DNA from: Clostridia bacterium
GTDB lineage: Bacteria; Bacillota; Clostridia; Acetivibrionales; DSM-2933
Assembly (NCBI GenBank): GCA_026418275.1
Contig: JAOABQ010000045.1
Span: 62,001-126,000 of the forward strand
Length of the DNA: 64,000 nucleotides
Direction: 5' to 3'
Under the pieces are notes generated by a model, which was given only the letters and a program-made list of their open reading frames with translations, did not search any database and had not been told where the DNA came from. Shown piece after piece: positions 8,120 through 16,910 of this stretch (the stretch's first letter is position 1; each line of letters starts with the position of its first letter). A program made the translations under genes and the position numbers.

Positions 8120-10780
8120 ATGATCAAAGGGATGAAGAAACCGCAAAAAGGATTAGACTTTGCCAGCCATGCTTTTTCAGGTAAAATCCTCTCCAAATAT
8201 TCTATGAGGAAAATGGGATATTTTAAGCTCTTTCCTCTTGTTTACAAATGGTACCCGAGGTGGAGAAGTCATTTAAAACCGGAGTTTTTGAAGTCCTCAG
8301 ACAAGGCTGGTACCCGGATCTACCTGACAAACAATAGAATGGATGTTTTGAAAATCAGGGAAGAATACCATCTTGAGAAAGTCGTGGAGTTTCGTTCAGT
8401 GGAAGCACCGCTTATGGAGCGGGGGGGGGAGAAAACAGTATTTTTAAAATCACCGGCCGGAGGAGAACTTAAGAAAAGTGCTGCATACATATTGAATAGA
8501 GCCCATACCGTACTCTTACCCGGAGTGGCAGCATGGGAAAAACAATTTTACCATGGGGATAGAGGCCATGACCTGAGAACTCCTTTATACAAAGCGGGAA
8601 TTCAAGGACTCATTGTGGAGAGCATCAAAGCAAATGTGAAGAGGTTATTAAGAGCGGGAGAAAAACTGATTTGGAATAGTAATGGGCAAAATACCGGGAA
8701 AAACAATGAAAGCAACTTCGGAAAAAAGCTCCCGGATACACTTTTCACAGCGGTTGGAGGTACTTCCGTAAACCAGGCTACACTGGTGGGATTAGGGAAA
8801 ACGCTGGGAATCAATCTGAAAATGGCTGTTCAAAGGCTGGATGCAAGTATTTTACCTGGTCAGGCGCCAATGATTGAAGATCAAAGGATTACTCCTATAA
8901 AAAGCGAAACCTTCTTTTTCCAACGGATGCTTCATGCTTTCTTCATTTCTAAAGTAATCTCCGGTGATTTTTCAAAGGGTACTTCTGAATTTACGCATTC
9001 TCACAAAAAAGGGTGTCTTCTTTCTCTTCCCTTATGGAAAAGCCTTGAGCAGCACCGTGGGAAACTTCAAAAAAGGGAGTGGGAAAGTAATGTCTTGATT
9101 GACGGATTCCTTGAAATAAGCCGTTTGTGGTACCGGCAGGAAAGCATTCTATTTAAAAGCCTTGCTTTTGCGCTTAAGAAGGAACGTGGGGCAAAAGAAA
9201 GCATGAGAATACTCTTCATGAAGGATTGGAAAGCCGCAAAGAGGCTCGGTGCTCCATATCCATCATTTACTGTTAAGCTAAAGCCTACAACCTCCTTGCT
9301 GTCAAGCTGGAAAAAAATCCGATGCAGGCTTTCCGATAACAGGATAACTGAAATCGTTAAAATATTCTTTAAGGTACATAAGGAAAAAGGTGAGAAGATA
9401 GACCGGAAAAAAGTTTTTCTTCAGCAAATCGGCATTAACCATTGGCTTGGACAGGAATTGAGGGTGTGGAAACGTGAGATTTTATATCAGGGAAGCCTGA
9501 CCAGGCTTTTTTGTAAATTCATGGCTAGGGTAAAGGAAAAGGGGGAGAACCTGTTTTACCGGCTTATACGTTGGAAAATGGAAGAAATGCGGCTGGAGGC
9601 TATTTACGGTACTGTGAGAAAATATGCCGGAACAGGGAAATATAAAGCCGGATATGGTAAAAGCAATGCGGCCTGGGCGAAAGATGGCCTTACATCTTGT
9701 GTCATACTGCCTGGTTTTCTTAAAAGGCAGATCAGCGAATGGGCCGGTGAAGCGGGTTTGGTCCAGAGTCTAAAAGAAAGTCAAAAAGAAAACATGGAAG
9801 CTCTTCGATGCTTATACCGGAAAAGCCACTTATATCTTTGGGAAAAGGACAGCATTGCAAGAGTCCTCTATAGATGGGTAAAGGGAGTAAAGATCCTAAG
9901 GGAAAGCGTGAAATCAAAGGAGCCGGAACGTAAGGATCAAAATATCCATTTCGGATGGAAATCCAGAGATCGGTTTGGAGGGAAAAAGCTTGCCAGGAGT
10001 TTGATAGAAAAGCTTTTAAGTTTATGGAAGTATGAAAAGCAGCATGGTGAGCCCGTCAAAATCAAAGGGCGGGAACACACAGCAGCGGTAGTCAATCTTA
10101 CCTGGAAAAGGGAGGTTACTAAAGAGTGTGGAGCAGGTTACATAAATTCCTATATTGCAGGGTTTTGGAATACATTTGGAAGGTTTGAAGACATCAAATA
10201 CACAAAACTTTTGGAAAAACTTCAAAGAAACATAAAACTTATAATTGGAAAACCCGTAAATACCATGATAGGAAATGGAAAGCTTGGAGATGTTTTAAAG
10301 AGAAATGTCAATAAGGCACAAAGCAGCGGAGGTCATCTCAAGGATTGGGAAAAGCATGATATAAGAACAACCAAAACAGATTTCCTGGCGCTAAACCTAA
10401 GAACAATAAGGGCTGCCGGAAAAGAGGCATATGGAGGCTATCAAGATAGTCCTTGTCCCAAAAGCAGTCAAAGGAGTCCGGACGGTGTCTTGTGGAGAAC
10501 TGAGAGCTTAAAGCATGCAGATCCGGGAGAGGCATATGAAAACATTGCCTGTCCCGCTGACATTGAGCATAAGCGGAATGAAATCAATGCACTTAAGGTG
10601 CTTTTCAATAACGAACTCCGTAAGTTAAGGACGGAATATGTAAAAGAGGAGCCGGAGGGACACCGGCAGGGCAGCTTGGAATTATCCAGGACGGAGATTG
10701 AACAGATTGCAAACAGAGTCTATCATGCCTTTTTGAAAAAGGTTCGGATAGAACACATAAGACAAGGAATCTTTCGTTAA
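8120..10780 (+). CDS. large basic eCIS protein of unknown function
   Basis: An 886-aa protein, very rich in Lys, Arg and Trp, without signal peptide or clear membrane segments. No catalytic motif or named domain was recognised. The N-terminus contains IYLTNNRMDVLKIREEYH and VVEFRSVEAPLME; the C-terminus ends with an amphipathic helix (TEIEQIANRVYHAFLKKVRIE), a feature I recall from unnamed proteins encoded just before the LysM tube-cap gene in other eCIS loci. The middle is variable and repetitive in flavour (many WKxxK and RLW segments). Its size and place raise the question of a tape-measure role, but composition is unlike typical tape measures. The ATG at 8132 is an alternative start. Confidence 0.6.
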   Translation: MIKGMKKPQKGLDFASHAFSGKILSKYSMRKMGYFKLFPLVYKWYPRWRSHLKPEFLKSSDKAGTRIYLTNNRMDVLKIREEYHLEKVVEFRSVEAPLMERGGEKTVFLKSPAGGELKKSAAYILNRAHTVLLPGVAAWEKQFYHGDRGHDLRTPLYKAGIQGLIVESIKANVKRLLRAGEKLIWNSNGQNTGKNNESNFGKKLPDTLFTAVGGTSVNQATLVGLGKTLGINLKMAVQRLDASILPGQAPMIEDQRITPIKSETFFFQRMLHAFFISKVISGDFSKGTSEFTHSHKKGCLLSLPLWKSLEQHRGKLQKREWESNVLIDGFLEISRLWYRQESILFKSLAFALKKERGAKESMRILFMKDWKAAKRLGAPYPSFTVKLKPTTSLLSSWKKIRCRLSDNRITEIVKIFFKVHKEKGEKIDRKKVFLQQIGINHWLGQELRVWKREILYQGSLTRLFCKFMARVKEKGENLFYRLIRWKMEEMRLEAIYGTVRKYAGTGKYKAGYGKSNAAWAKDGLTSCVILPGFLKRQISEWAGEAGLVQSLKESQKENMEALRCLYRKSHLYLWEKDSIARVLYRWVKGVKILRESVKSKEPERKDQNIHFGWKSRDRFGGKKLARSLIEKLLSLWKYEKQHGEPVKIKGREHTAAVVNLTWKREVTKECGAGYINSYIAGFWNTFGRFEDIKYTKLLEKLQRNIKLIIGKPVNTMIGNGKLGDVLKRNVNKAQSSGGHLKDWEKHDIRTTKTDFLALNLRTIRAAGKEAYGGYQDSPCPKSSQRSPDGVLWRTESLKHADPGEAYENIACPADIEHKRNEINALKVLFNNELRKLRTEYVKEEPEGHRQGSLELSRTEIEQIANRVYHAFLKKVRIEHIRQGIFR

Positions 10781-10809
10781 CTTGCCGGAATTTGAAGGAG
10801 AACGGTACT

Positions 10810-11454
10810 ATGGGATTGGTTAAAGCAAGAATATACTTGCTCAATAAAAATTTTACCAGAAACAACGCAGGCTATATACAAGTGATGTTTAATCCGGAAA
10901 AACTAAAAATAACAAATACCGAAAAAATTAAGATGGCCGGGACAAAGAATAACAAAACGCCCCAGGCATCCAGGAAAAGGTTTATGAAGGACATGCCCAT
11001 TGAGTCGCAGCAGTCGGAAAGCGGAACCAGGACCCTTGAATTTGAATTGTTCTACGACACCTATTCCATGGATAGTTCCATCGGTATGAAGGAAGAAGAA
11101 AAGGATGTCAGAGCCTACACGCTGAAAGTGACAGAACTCTTAAACCAGAATAAAAAATGCCAGTTTGTCTGGGGAACATTTATTTTTTCCGGTATCCTGA
11201 CAAGTATTACCGAAAATTATGATATGTTCACCCAGGACGGTATTCCCTGCAGGGCAACACTCAATATAAACATGAAAGAAGTGAGGACCAAAAGGAATCA
11301 ACTGGCGCCGGATGAACGCAAGGAGATAAAGAAGCTGTTGGATGTCAACGTGAGTGATATCTTGACCCATATAGCGAATGAAAAAACGGGGAATGCTAAA
11401 AACTGGAGAGAGATTGCCAGAGAATATGGCATCAACAATCCAAGAATCAATTAA
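10810..11454 (+). CDS. CIS tube-initiator protein with LysM end (Afp7/Pvc7-like)
   Basis: A 214-aa protein of the contractile injection system tube/gp53-like family: FNPEKLKITNTEK, a GTRTLEFELFYDTYS strand block, and a C-terminal LysM-like unit (KNWREIAREYGINNP) following DILTHIA. Such proteins link the tube to the baseplate hub; the LysM piece is a structural adaptor rather than a wall-binding enzyme. The ATG at 10810 with GAAGGAG 8 bases upstream is chosen over the ATG at 10792. Confidence 0.82.
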   Translation: MGLVKARIYLLNKNFTRNNAGYIQVMFNPEKLKITNTEKIKMAGTKNNKTPQASRKRFMKDMPIESQQSESGTRTLEFELFYDTYSMDSSIGMKEEEKDVRAYTLKVTELLNQNKKCQFVWGTFIFSGILTSITENYDMFTQDGIPCRATLNINMKEVRTKRNQLAPDERKEIKKLLDVNVSDILTHIANEKTGNAKNWREIAREYGINNPRIN

Positions 11455-11528
11455 ATGCTTATTCCGCCAATCAGGTCATTCACCTGGAGCTTTTAAAAGA
11501 TACCTTAAGATAAAGCGAGGGAAATTCC

Positions 11529-12632
11529 ATGGCTGAGGAAAGTGCCTTATCTAAAAAATATAATGCGTTTTATCTCCCTTCCTTTGAAGTTCTTATCAAG
11601 GATAAAAACATAGAAGATGATGAAATCGAGATCATTGACCTGAGAGTTGAAGGGTCCATTGAAAATAAGTCAAATTATTTCGAATTCAGAGTGAATGCCA
11701 CTGATGAATACTCGGGAGAGTTTCATACTAAATGGCTGGAGCAGTACTTTTCCCTTGGAAATGAAGTTGAAATCAAGCTTGGATATGAGAAAACACTTGT
11801 GCCGGTCATACATGGGCTTATAACCAATGTTGAGTTTTTTTGCAGTGAGTCGGGTGCTGAAATTGTCGTTTGCGGGATGGATGACTCCTTTAAGACCATG
11901 CTTAATACCAGGGATGCTGTCATGTGGAACGCCAATTCCATTACTGAAATTGTGGACAGGGTTTTAGGACAATACGGCAACCTCTCAAAAAAAATTGACA
12001 CCGCAAAGGATGATACCAAAAAAAACGACGGTAAAGACAAGTGGATGATTCTTCAAAACAACGAGACGGACTACCAGTTTATCCGAAGACTTGCGGAAGA
12101 ATTTTGCTTTGAGTTCTATGTGCAAAACAAAACGGTGTTTTTCAAAAAAAGAAGCAGCGACCAACCGGTTCTTACCCTGGATTATGAGGAAAACATTACC
12201 GGACTTTCCTGTTGGATGAATGCCCCGGGGGTTTACTCAAAAGTAACCGTTTGCGGGATGGACGACAAAAAGCAAGCTATAAAGGGTTCATCCGATGCAG
12301 GCAGCATCAGCACCTTTGGAAGCGGGAGCAAAACCGGAGGGAATATTGTAAAGAAAATTTCCAATGCTGAACTTAAAATATATGATTCCCGGGTTAAATC
12401 AAAAGAGGACGCAAAAAAGGCGGCCCAGAGGCTTATCAATCAGGCGGCCATGGAGTTTGTCACCGGAACCTGTGAAACCATCGGCATTCCAGAAATCCTT
12501 CCGGGAAAATACATAAAAGTTGATGGTATCGGAAAAGGCATCAACAACATATACTATGTAACCAGTGTAACCCAAATATTTGGCGAAAACGGCTATACCA
12601 CCCATTTTGAATTCAGAGGGAATAAGGCATGA
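11529..12632 (+). CDS. phage late control D / VgrG-like baseplate hub protein
   Basis: A 367-aa protein related to gp27/gpD and the first part of VgrG (Afp8/Pvc8). Visible blocks: LPSFEVLIKDKNIED at the start, GNEVEIKLGYEKTLVPVIHGLITNV split over residues ~75-100, ETDYQFIRRLAEEFCFEFYV, and a C-terminal LPGKYIKVDGIGKGINNIYYV. It forms the trimeric hub under the tube. The gene ends in an ATGA overlap with the spike gene, indicating coupling. In many eCIS the hub and spike are fused; here they are separate genes. Confidence 0.88.
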   Translation: MAEESALSKKYNAFYLPSFEVLIKDKNIEDDEIEIIDLRVEGSIENKSNYFEFRVNATDEYSGEFHTKWLEQYFSLGNEVEIKLGYEKTLVPVIHGLITNVEFFCSESGAEIVVCGMDDSFKTMLNTRDAVMWNANSITEIVDRVLGQYGNLSKKIDTAKDDTKKNDGKDKWMILQNNETDYQFIRRLAEEFCFEFYVQNKTVFFKKRSSDQPVLTLDYEENITGLSCWMNAPGVYSKVTVCGMDDKKQAIKGSSDAGSISTFGSGSKTGGNIVKKISNAELKIYDSRVKSKEDAKKAAQRLINQAAMEFVTGTCETIGIPEILPGKYIKVDGIGKGINNIYYVTSVTQIFGENGYTTHFEFRGNKA

Positions 12633-13345
12633 TACCTTTTGTTGGAAATCAATGGTCACCGGATATGAAAATATATAGCATTTTGATCGGTAAGGTCACA
12701 AGCATCGCTGATCCTGAAAAGCTTGGCCGGGTAAAGGTTGAGCTTCCTTTAGGCTCCATCCATGCCGTTACGGATTGGGCAAAAGTAGCTACCTTTTTGG
12801 TGGGCAACCAATTCGGCAGCTTCTTTATACCCAATGTAGACGATCTGGTGGTGGTAGCCTTCAATGACGGAAACATTGACTGCCCTGTTGTAATTGGCAG
12901 GCTGTGGAATGAAAAGGACAAACCCCCCGTATCCCTCCAAAAGGACGACCAAAACCATATTGAGCTTATTAAAACCAAGGCAGGCAGCGAAATACGGTTT
13001 GAAAATGAAAAAGGGAAGGAAAAAATCAGCTTGAAGACTGAAAAGGGGGAGGGCATTGTACTGGAAAACAGCAAAAAAATCACTATTTCGGATAGCTCCG
13101 GGCAAGATGCCATTACTTTCGATACCGCTTCAAAATCCATTTCCATTCAGGGCGGCATGAAAATTGAGATAAAAAGCAAAGGAAATAAAATTGTAATTGA
13201 TTCAACCAAAAATTCAGTGACCATTGAGGCGGGTGTGAGCATGAAGCTCAAGGCCCAGAGCATTGCGATTGAAGCGGGTGCCTCCATGGATATCAAATCA
13301 AACGGTATTTTAAATATCAAAGGTGCAATGACAAAAATAAATTAA
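12629..13345 (+). CDS. baseplate spike protein V (gp5-like)
   Basis: A 238-aa spike subunit. Residues ~15-100 form the gpV OB-fold (IGKVTSIADPEKLGRVKVELP, then FNDGNIDCPVVIGRLWN). The remainder is a repeating beta pattern (GNKIVIDSTKNSVTIEAG, LKAQSIAIEAGASMDIKSNG) expected of a trimeric beta-helix needle that punctures the target. Start overlaps the stop of the hub gene by 4 bases. No PAAR tip gene was found nearby. Confidence 0.9.
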   Translation: MIPFVGNQWSPDMKIYSILIGKVTSIADPEKLGRVKVELPLGSIHAVTDWAKVATFLVGNQFGSFFIPNVDDLVVVAFNDGNIDCPVVIGRLWNEKDKPPVSLQKDDQNHIELIKTKAGSEIRFENEKGKEKISLKTEKGEGIVLENSKKITISDSSGQDAITFDTASKSISIQGGMKIEIKSKGNKIVIDSTKNSVTIEAGVSMKLKAQSIAIEAGASMDIKSNGILNIKGAMTKIN

Positions 13346-13388
13346 TCCGGAACATCAGATTCAATGAATTTTAAAAGGATGGTTTGCT

Positions 13389-13793
13389 ATGTCAAGGAGT
13401 TTAATTGGAAGGGGATGGAGGTTTCCCGTATCGGTGGACCCAAACACCGGAAAAATAGCAATGGTTGAGGAGCAGGATGATATCAGGGAATCGGTTAAAC
13501 TTATTCTTTCTACGTCCCTTGGAGAAAGAGTAATGCATGTTGATTTTGGCTTCGGAATCAATGATTTTGCCTTTGAGACCATGGACGCCGGTACTGCTTC
13601 CCTTATAGAGTACAGGGTTAAGGAAGCGCTAGGGCAATGGGAAAAAAGAATAAGAAATATTAATGTCCGGTCGGAGATGGCCCCGGACGACTCAGGCGTA
13701 TTGTTGGTATATGTGGATTATACCGTCGGGGCTGCGGATATAAAAGACAAATTGGTTTATCCCTTTTATTTGAATGATGGTGGAGCCGGATAA
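13389..13793 (+). CDS. GPW/gp25 baseplate wedge protein
   Basis: A 134-aa protein of the gp25 family (Afp9/Pvc9), which joins the sheath to the baseplate and starts sheath assembly. Diagnostic text: ESVKLILSTSLGERVMHVDFG and IEYRVKEALGQWEKRI. Good ribosome site (AAAGGATGG region) ahead of the ATG. Placed after the spike gene as in other eCIS and T6SS-like clusters. Confidence 0.93.
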   Translation: MSRSLIGRGWRFPVSVDPNTGKIAMVEEQDDIRESVKLILSTSLGERVMHVDFGFGINDFAFETMDAGTASLIEYRVKEALGQWEKRIRNINVRSEMAPDDSGVLLVYVDYTVGAADIKDKLVYPFYLNDGGAG

Positions 13794-13817
13794 TTTAATG
13801 GGGGGAAGTTGAATCCA

Positions 13818-16800
13818 ATGAAGATTGACAACAGAGATTTTAAAGCTCTCAAAGAACAAATGGAAGCTTTGATTCCATTTTATACGCCGGAGTGGAATTT
13901 TTCCCTGAAGGAGATGGATGCCGGGTCAGCCCTTGTGATGGTTTTTCTTCATATGTTTGAAGGCGTCATAAACCGTTTCAACCAGGTTCCCCATAAAAAC
14001 TTCATTGAGTTTTTGAATGTTGCGGGCATAAAGCTAAATCCCGCACAGTCCTTCCATGTTCCCTTAACCTTCAGGCTCGCGCAGGGAGCCTCGGAGCCTG
14101 TTATGGTCAGTGCGGGAACCCAGGTAGGGGCTTATCCTGAAGCTTCAAGGGAACTGATTCTCTTTGAGACACAGAAAGCACTGATGGTGACACCTGCGAA
14201 GATTTCTGCCGCTTTTAACGTATTTGTTCAAGGGGACAGGATCACAAAAGTCCCCGACAGTCTTTTTAATTCCGGCCCTAACGTTTCTGAAAATCCACAG
14301 GAAGCAGCGCCCTATGCTCTAAGGCTATTTGAAACCTCCGGCGAAAACCTGCAAAAACATATCTTTTACATAGCCCAGGAGGACCTCTTAAATTTGCAAA
14401 GCAGGGTGGAAATATTTCTTGAGATAAAAAACAACCAAAAGCATCACATGGAAAGTGCTTTGATAAGTGAGCTATCGGGAGACAACCGCTGTACATGGCA
14501 GTTCTGGGGCATCGTTAACGGTGTGGAGGAATGGCATGACATAAAGGCATATAGCCATCAAGAGGGACTTGTTCTCCATAAAGATGCATTGGGACAAATC
14601 AGCCTTAAGGAAATCAACGGTATCCATAACCGGTGGCTGCGCTGCATTCTGAATTCCCCTCATATCGAAGCCTTTAACCGCTTTAAGGTCAATGAGGTCA
14701 ATATGAACATAAGGCTCTGTGACAGCGGTCAGGGGAAAGACAAGCTGTACCCGGATATGTTGTTCTATAACGATATCATGCTGCTGGAGAGTGAATTTTA
14801 TCCCTTCGGTGAAAAATTCAATTTATATGACACCTTTTACCTGGCAAGCAGGGAGGCGTTTTCAAAAAAGGGGGCAGTCATTACACTGTACCTGGACTTT
14901 CTTATAAAAGAAGTGAAAATGGTTAACCCCCATGAGGAACCGAGGAAATGGAAGCTCATCATGAAAAAAAATGATTTCATAGAAAAACAGCCTTTAAAAA
15001 CCTTCATAAAAAAGGTCTGCTGGGAGTACTGGAACGGTACAGGGTGGATAGGGCTGCCTGTTGACTTGGGAGGAGAGGATATATTTTCAGGTGAACCGGG
15101 AAAAAAGGTGATTACCTTTCATTGTCCCCGGGATTTACAGGAAAGCTTCGTCAATAATCAGGAAAACTTTTGGATCAGAGCGCGGTTAATCACTATTGAA
15201 AACCTTTTTTCACCCGATTTTATTTTTCTCTCTCCATGGGTTAACCGCATGAGGATACATTACAGTGTACCGGCTCCCCAAAGGGTAAATAGTGTCATAA
15301 CCTACAACAATATGGAATTCAGGCACTTTAACGGACATAGTGTGGAGGATGAAACCCTGTTTTCCCTCTTCTACACTCTGAATCAAAGGGGACCCTCCTT
15401 ATACCTGGGTTTTGACGTGCCTCCGGCTAAAGGTCCCTTAAGCTTGTATTTTTCATTAGGTGACAGAAAGATTGCAAAGGATGAAAGCGTTCATGCCCGA
15501 TGGGAATACCTTAGGGCATATGGAAACAAGACCTCTTGGGAGGAGCTTAAAGTAACGGACGGTACGGAAAATTTAACCCAGTCGGGAATGGTGGTGTTTT
15601 ACGGTCCTGCGGATTATGCCAGAGCAGTGCTTTTTGAAAAGGATTTATACTGGATCAGGATCACGGATACTCATACCGGACCGATGCCTTATAAAAAGTT
15701 CCTTCCGGAAATGAAGGGGATTTTTATGAATACCACCTTGGCCCTGGAGACACAAACCATCCAGCACGGATTACTGGAAAAGATGGATGGGCCCGGGCTT
15801 AACCAGTACAGGCTGGATAGATGTCCGGTTCTGGAAGAAGAGGTTTGGATCAGGGAAGAGGAAGAAATGGATGAGGAGGAGATAAAAAAATTAAAGGCAG
15901 ATGGTTACCAGGTTGATATCAAAAGAGCTTTAGCGGGAGAAATCGATGAGGTATGGGTGAGGTGGAAGCCTGTAGACAATTTATGGAGCTCTGAAGCCTC
16001 TGACAGGCATTATACACTGGATGCCGCCTATGGAATCATTGCCTTTGGAAACGGCATCCATGGCATGAAGCCCCCTTATATCGGCGATGCCAGTATCATT
16101 GTGAAATACCGTACCGGTGTGGGAGATACCGGTATCTTAAAGGCTTTTGAGATTAGTCATCTGATGAATGCGATCTCTTATATTGATGAGGTCTTTAACC
16201 CTGAGCCTTATATGGGCGGCTGTCCCAATGAAACTGTTGAGAAAGCCATGGAAAGGGGACCTGAAGCCATTGTTCACAAGGACCGGGCCATTACACCGGA
16301 GGACTTCGAATGGCTGGCAATGGAAGCGTGCAGAAGCGTTACAAAGGTAAAATGCCTGTCCAACTACAATGATAAAGGGCAAAAAGAGCCCGGGTGGGTA
16401 ACATTGGTGATTTCCAATGTTAAAAAAGGGGTTTTTATGAGACCCAACGGGAAAACCTGCGAAAAAATATATGACTATATTTCTCAAAGATCATCGGATA
16501 ACCTTGTGAAAAGCAGCCGATTTTTGGTCATTGAACCTCTTTATGCAGAATTGTCACTGGAGGTAACCTTGACAGTCAGTGACACAAACATGGCTTACCG
16601 GACTGAAGAAGAGGTGCTCTCACTGCTCAACTTATTTTTGGATCCGGTTGAGGGCAATTTTGAAAGCAGGGGATGGGAAATAGGACAACTTCCCCATATA
16701 TCAATGTTTTACGCCTTAATAAAATCAGTTGAGAATGTAGACTCCGTAGAGAAGATTTCGATCCTCTATAGGCTGATGAAAGAAAATGAATTCCGAGAGG

Positions 16801-16874
16801 CTGCGCCGGACCTTTTGACCAGTTTGCCCCACGTTCTTGTCACAAACGGGAAGCATAATATCATTATAGCATAA
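13818..16874 (+). CDS. baseplate wedge protein, gp6/baseplate-J-like (Pvc11-type)
   Basis: A 1018-aa baseplate protein of the putative baseplate assembly family. The N-terminus (KEMDAGSALVMVFLHMFEGV) and C-terminal third (GIIAFGNGIHGMKPP, then VHKDRAITPEDFEWLAMEACRS) are the conserved blocks. It would form the wedges that surround the hub and trigger sheath contraction. The ATG at 13818, 10 bases after GGGGGAAG, is preferred to the TTG at 13809. A highly charged stretch (EEVWIREEEEMDEEEIKKL) near residue 680 is unusual but within frame. Confidence 0.88.
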   Translation: MKIDNRDFKALKEQMEALIPFYTPEWNFSLKEMDAGSALVMVFLHMFEGVINRFNQVPHKNFIEFLNVAGIKLNPAQSFHVPLTFRLAQGASEPVMVSAGTQVGAYPEASRELILFETQKALMVTPAKISAAFNVFVQGDRITKVPDSLFNSGPNVSENPQEAAPYALRLFETSGENLQKHIFYIAQEDLLNLQSRVEIFLEIKNNQKHHMESALISELSGDNRCTWQFWGIVNGVEEWHDIKAYSHQEGLVLHKDALGQISLKEINGIHNRWLRCILNSPHIEAFNRFKVNEVNMNIRLCDSGQGKDKLYPDMLFYNDIMLLESEFYPFGEKFNLYDTFYLASREAFSKKGAVITLYLDFLIKEVKMVNPHEEPRKWKLIMKKNDFIEKQPLKTFIKKVCWEYWNGTGWIGLPVDLGGEDIFSGEPGKKVITFHCPRDLQESFVNNQENFWIRARLITIENLFSPDFIFLSPWVNRMRIHYSVPAPQRVNSVITYNNMEFRHFNGHSVEDETLFSLFYTLNQRGPSLYLGFDVPPAKGPLSLYFSLGDRKIAKDESVHARWEYLRAYGNKTSWEELKVTDGTENLTQSGMVVFYGPADYARAVLFEKDLYWIRITDTHTGPMPYKKFLPEMKGIFMNTTLALETQTIQHGLLEKMDGPGLNQYRLDRCPVLEEEVWIREEEEMDEEEIKKLKADGYQVDIKRALAGEIDEVWVRWKPVDNLWSSEASDRHYTLDAAYGIIAFGNGIHGMKPPYIGDASIIVKYRTGVGDTGILKAFEISHLMNAISYIDEVFNPEPYMGGCPNETVEKAMERGPEAIVHKDRAITPEDFEWLAMEACRSVTKVKCLSNYNDKGQKEPGWVTLVISNVKKGVFMRPNGKTCEKIYDYISQRSSDNLVKSSRFLVIEPLYAELSLEVTLTVSDTNMAYRTEEEVLSLLNLFLDPVEGNFESRGWEIGQLPHISMFYALIKSVENVDSVEKISILYRLMKENEFREAAPDLLTSLPHVLVTNGKHNIIIA

Positions 16875-16910
16875 TATCATTATTAAGGTTCAACATAAGG
16901 AGGATGCGCT

